Shown piece after piece: positions 4,203-7,259 of a stretch of 7,259 nucleotides of DNA (the stretch's first letter is position 1; each line of letters begins with the position of its first letter). The notes beneath the pieces are model-generated. The model was not told the DNA's origin. It saw only the letters and a program-made list of their open reading frames with translations, and ran no database searches. Made by a program: the position numbers and the translations under genes. Origin of the DNA: Syntrophaceae bacterium UBA2188. Its GTDB lineage: Bacteria > Desulfobacterota > BSN033 > UBA1163. The DNA is taken from contig DCVM01000040.1 of assembly GCA_002327985.1 (NCBI GenBank), forward strand, positions 34,371 to 41,629, read 5' to 3'.

Positions 4203-6557
4203 ATGGGAGCAAAGAGAGACATGGACGATCATCTTTCGGGGTTGGATAAAAAGGGTGGCCGTTTTTCTCGGTTGAGTCGTAGAAAATTCCTGAAACTGAC
4301 AGCCATGGCAGGACTTTCTGTTAGCGCCATTGGGATCCATAAACAATCCAATTCCGCTCCCTCTGTTCAACCCGGTGCGGCAAGCACTCCTAAGGCGAGG
4401 TGGATTTCCACCTCTTGTTTGAATTGCCCTGCTCGCTGTGGAATAACCGTAAAGGTAGCAGATGATAAAGCCATACAGATCAAAGGGAATCGCTCATCCC
4501 TAATTTCGGAGGGTCAGATTTGTCCTCGTGGTCACATCGGCCTTCAAGTCTTGTATGACCCGGAGAGGATTCTATCTCCATTGAAGAGGTCCCAGCCAAA
4601 AAAGGGTAAGGGGATTGCTCCCCAGTGGAAGCCGATCTCATGGGATCAAGCCATCGAGGAGATCGTTGGGAAGCTCCATACCCTGCGTGATACTTCCCAG
4701 CCTCACCACCTTCTGCTTTTATCCGGATTGAACTCAAGGAGCAACGAGGACCTGATTTCACGGTTTGCAGAGGCCTTCGGTACGCCGAACCTGGTCTCGG
4801 GAGACGGACTGGATCGTGAAGCCGAGAAGACAGGGAACTGGATGGCAGATGGTCATTTTGATGCCTGTGCCTATGATCTGGATCAAACCAATTATTTACT
4901 CTCTTTTGGCGCGGACCTGCTCGAGTCGACCCCGCCAGTAGCCCGGTGGCTTAGAAAGTGGGGTAAGCTGCGTCGAGAGAAACCCACCCGAACGAAAATC
5001 GTCGACGTCCAACCCAGGTATTCACTGACTGCTGCAAAATCGGATCAGTGGATTCCAATCAAACCGGGGACAGATGCTGCCCTGGCCATGGCCATTGCCC
5101 ATGTCATCATTAGAGAGGAACTTTTTGATCATAAGTTTATCAAAGAATGGACCGTAGGTTTTGATCAGTACAGGCAAATAGCCCTTCAGCACTATGCGCC
5201 CGAGACCGTTTCAAAGATCACAGGGATTTCGGCTGAAACGATCTACAGGATCGCAGGGGAGTTTGCGCGAATCCGACCCGCCCTGGCGATTCCGGGCAAG
5301 GGAGCTATTGCCTGGCCTGGAGGTTCTTATACAAGCTATGCGGTTCATTGTTTGAATGCGCTGGTCGGGAGCATTGATGTGCCGGGCGGAATTCTCTATG
5401 AGGAATCACCGGAGTACCGGACGATTCCGAATGGCGCTCGCGATGAGATTGCAAAAAAAGGGCTTGGACAATTCCCTTTAGATCTCCACGGGACTGAAGG
5501 TTTTCCAGCTGCTCGAGTTGTCACGAATCAAGTTCCACGATCCATCCTGGAAGGGAAGCCTTACCCGATTGAAATGGCCATCGGGTTTAACAGCAATTTC
5601 AATATGACCGCTCCTGCAACAGGTCAATGGGAAGAGGCCCTCAAGAGGATCCGGTTTTATGTTCATGTCGCTCCATTTATCAGTGAAATGGCGGAGTTCG
5701 CAGATCTGGTCCTCCCCTCAACCACTTTTTTAGAGGAGTGGGGATACGATCATTCTTCCCCCGGGGCAGGGCCTGCCGAAATCAGGATCAAACAGCCTGT
5801 TGTTAGGCCGAAAGGAGATTCAAAATCGATTGGAGATATTCTTTTCCATCTGGCTGAAAGATTTCCAGGAGCAGTGGAAAATGCATTCAGGGGTATCGGA
5901 GGTTCGGCAGAAGGCTTTGTCCGGTTTCGAATGCCCTCTCCTCTCCTTCCATGGGAAGAATTTCTTAAGAAAGGGGTCTGGAGGGGTCCAGCTTATCGAT
6001 ATCGAAAATATCCCCAGATCTTCCAAACCCCTTCAAAAAAGTTTGAGTTTGTCTCAGGGAACCTCCGGGCCCTTCATATAAGGAACGGAAGAGGTGTGAG
6101 AGAAGAGATTGCCTTTTCACCTCATTATTCGTCTGCCAAATGGCTTGGCAGAGAAGGAGAATATCCTCTAATTCTTTTTCCCTACCAGCCGCTCTTGACT
6201 TTTGAGAACGGGAGCCAGAACTACCCCTGGGCCCAGGAGATATTCCTACCTATGCAGGGGGTGGGGTGGGTGAGTCGTGCAGAGATCAACAGCGAGACGG
6301 CCAGAAGTCTAAATCTTCGGGATCGGGACGAGGTCTGGATCGAATCCCCCTTCGGCAAAATTCGGACACGCATTAAAGTCTCTGAGGGGGTCCATCCCGA
6401 AATTGTTTGTATCCCCTGGGGGCAAGGCCATACCTCTTACGGAAAGTGGCAGAAGGGAATCGGGTGCAATCCGAACGAGGTGATCGGGAATGATTTTGAT
6501 CTTTTGAGTGGACAGTCTGCGTTTTTTAACACAAGGGTCAAAATTTACAAAACATAA
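4203..6557 (+). CDS. Tat-exported molybdopterin (MopB family) oxidoreductase catalytic subunit
   Basis: The protein has 784 residues, normal for Psr/Phs/Ttr/Qrc-type large subunits. A twin-arginine signal, SRRKFLKL (25-32) followed by a weakly hydrophobic stretch to about 45, predicts export as a folded protein. Cys72-x2-Cys75-x3-Cys79-x27-Cys107 is the N-terminal [4Fe-4S] site. MopB features follow: WKPISWDQAI (142-151), RFAEAFGTPN (187-196), a C-terminal DLVLPSTTFLEEW (501-513) segment, and a dinucleotide-binding domain from about 655. At the usual Cys/Ser/Sec ligand position, the segment VSGDGLDREAEK appears to place Asp204, so the protein may use Asp or, like QrcB, bind no metal. The start is uncertain: ATG 4203 has AAGGGA only 2 nt upstream, while ATG 4221 has GGGAG 11 nt upstream and keeps the Tat motif. 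The ferredoxin subunit follows after 14 nt. The substrate cannot be read from sequence. Confidence 0.9.
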   Translation: MGAKRDMDDHLSGLDKKGGRFSRLSRRKFLKLTAMAGLSVSAIGIHKQSNSAPSVQPGAASTPKARWISTSCLNCPARCGITVKVADDKAIQIKGNRSSLISEGQICPRGHIGLQVLYDPERILSPLKRSQPKKGKGIAPQWKPISWDQAIEEIVGKLHTLRDTSQPHHLLLLSGLNSRSNEDLISRFAEAFGTPNLVSGDGLDREAEKTGNWMADGHFDACAYDLDQTNYLLSFGADLLESTPPVARWLRKWGKLRREKPTRTKIVDVQPRYSLTAAKSDQWIPIKPGTDAALAMAIAHVIIREELFDHKFIKEWTVGFDQYRQIALQHYAPETVSKITGISAETIYRIAGEFARIRPALAIPGKGAIAWPGGSYTSYAVHCLNALVGSIDVPGGILYEESPEYRTIPNGARDEIAKKGLGQFPLDLHGTEGFPAARVVTNQVPRSILEGKPYPIEMAIGFNSNFNMTAPATGQWEEALKRIRFYVHVAPFISEMAEFADLVLPSTTFLEEWGYDHSSPGAGPAEIRIKQPVVRPKGDSKSIGDILFHLAERFPGAVENAFRGIGGSAEGFVRFRMPSPLLPWEEFLKKGVWRGPAYRYRKYPQIFQTPSKKFEFVSGNLRALHIRNGRGVREEIAFSPHYSSAKWLGREGEYPLILFPYQPLLTFENGSQNYPWAQEIFLPMQGVGWVSRAEINSETARSLNLRDRDEVWIESPFGKIRTRIKVSEGVHPEIVCIPWGQGHTSYGKWQKGIGCNPNEVIGNDFDLLSGQSAFFNTRVKIYKT

Positions 6558-6571
6558 AGGATAGGGCAGAG

Positions 6572-7258
6572 ATGGCAAAATGGGGCATGGTGATCGATCT
6601 GGATAAATGTGTTGGATGCCAGGCGTGTGTTGTCGCCTGCAAGGAAGAGAACAACGTCCCTCACGGCTCGCCTGAGGAGCAGAGGTCAAGGAGAGAAATC
6701 TACTGGCATAAAATGATTGCCGTGACGAAGGGGAGATATCCCCATGTCCGAACGGAGGTCATCCCCATGCCCTGCATGCAATGCGATCATGCCCCCTGCG
6801 TCACGGTCTGCCCGGCCAAGGCCACCTTCCGTCGGGACGATGGGATTATCGTCCAATATTACCGGAGATGCATCGGCTGTAAATATTGCATGGTGGCCTG
6901 TCCTTACGGGGCGAGGAGCTTTAATTACAAGGCGCAGGAGACAAAGGCCTATCACCGCCAGGACGAGCCTCCGGACCGCAAGTCCTGGGACCCCTGGCCT
7001 TTTCCTGCAAGAACACAGGGCGTGGTGGAAAAATGCACCTTCTGTTTCCACCGGATCGACCAGGGACTCAAAGAAGGGAAGAAGATCGGGACAGAGGTCG
7101 TCCCGGCCTGTGTCGAGGCCTGCCCATCTCATGCAAGGACCTTCGGGGACCTGGATGATCCTCAGAGTCCGGTGGCACAACTTCTGGCGTCCCGCGCCTC
7201 CTTCCGGCTTCGGGAGGACCTGGCCACCCAACCGAAAGTCATTTATCTCTCTCGCTGA
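6572..7258 (+). CDS. Four-cluster [4Fe-4S] ferredoxin subunit (PsrB/NrfC/DmsB/QrcC type)
   Basis: The complete protein of 228 residues has 16 cysteines in four groups: 13/16/19/23, 68/71/76/80, 100/103/106/110 and 155/158/180/184. This is the standard layout for four [4Fe-4S] clusters in the electron-transfer subunit of membrane Mo/W oxidoreductases. The second group has the C-x2-C-x4-C-x3-C form and the fourth has the long gap typical of the family. There is no signal peptide, so it should be exported as a complex with its Tat-bearing partner, which is known for DmsAB-type enzymes. It would pass electrons between the MopB subunit and a NrfD/PsrC-type quinone-reactive anchor, whose gene is expected beyond 7259 but is not visible. 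AGGG (6563-6566) lies 5 nt before the ATG, and the intergenic gap is 14 nt, so the two genes form an operon. The full set of ligands argues that it is functional. Confidence 0.93.
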   Translation: MAKWGMVIDLDKCVGCQACVVACKEENNVPHGSPEEQRSRREIYWHKMIAVTKGRYPHVRTEVIPMPCMQCDHAPCVTVCPAKATFRRDDGIIVQYYRRCIGCKYCMVACPYGARSFNYKAQETKAYHRQDEPPDRKSWDPWPFPARTQGVVEKCTFCFHRIDQGLKEGKKIGTEVVPACVEACPSHARTFGDLDDPQSPVAQLLASRASFRLREDLATQPKVIYLSR

Positions 7259-7259
7259 A

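Noticed and set aside
6309..6689. 126-codon minus-strand frame across the junction of the two operon genes
   Set aside because: It is antisense to the C-terminus of the MopB gene and the start of the ferredoxin gene, and its composition looks like a shadow.
6686..7231. 181-codon open frame on the minus strand
   Set aside because: It lies antisense inside the ferredoxin subunit gene, whose 16 patterned cysteines are plainly coding. The antisense product shows no recognisable motif.
1..7259. CRISPR array, tRNA or rRNA genes, direct-repeat arrays
   Set aside because: None were seen on reading both strands.

Overview
The window looks like chromosomal DNA of an anaerobic, moderate-GC bacterium. 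The gene content (a BamB-like tungsten enzyme of the aldehyde:ferredoxin oxidoreductase (AOR) family, a Tat-exported molybdopterin enzyme with a 16-cysteine ferredoxin subunit, and an FHA/lytic-transglycosylase fusion) fits Desulfobacterota or a related syntrophic, sulfate-reducing or aromatic-degrading lineage. That placement is inferred from family distribution, not from a marker gene.

Layout. (1) Minus strand, 1-1325: a membrane protein with a cytoplasmic FHA domain, one transmembrane helix, a coiled coil and a periplasmic SLT-type lytic transglycosylase domain. It is open across the whole stretch and runs off the left edge. A short open frame ends 1 nt before its ATG. (2) 1327-1860: a scar region with that short frame, a near-perfect 22-bp palindrome, and an N-terminal relic of an IS1380-type transposase that keeps its start codon and Shine-Dalgarno. 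(3) 1861-2056: the control region of the AOR-family gene, with a dyad, a sigma70-like promoter, and a leader whose 3' arm (14 nt, fully paired) contains the Shine-Dalgarno. (4) 2057-3958: the AOR-family gene, closest as far as I can judge to BamB of class II benzoyl-CoA reductase. (5) 3961-4060: a frameshifted tail that resembles the C-terminus of a ferredoxin-type electron-transfer subunit, so the enzyme seems to have lost its neighbouring FeS partner gene. (6) 4113-4152: a promoter with a perfect TTGACA -35 box and a 7+7 inverted repeat over its -10 region. (7) 4203-7258: a two-gene operon encoding a Tat-dependent MopB-family catalytic subunit and its four-cluster ferredoxin subunit. A NrfD-type membrane anchor would be expected just beyond the right edge.

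How it may work together: the cytoplasmic tungsten enzyme would handle a carboxylic acid/aldehyde or an acyl-CoA reduction at very low potential. The exported Mo/W module would exchange electrons with the quinone pool through a membrane anchor. The two are adjacent and co-oriented, but each has its own promoter-like region, so a shared pathway is an inference. The most notable observations are the structured leader of the AOR-family gene, the fossil ferredoxin partner, the FHA-transglycosylase fusion, and an Asp at the usual metal-ligand position of the MopB protein.
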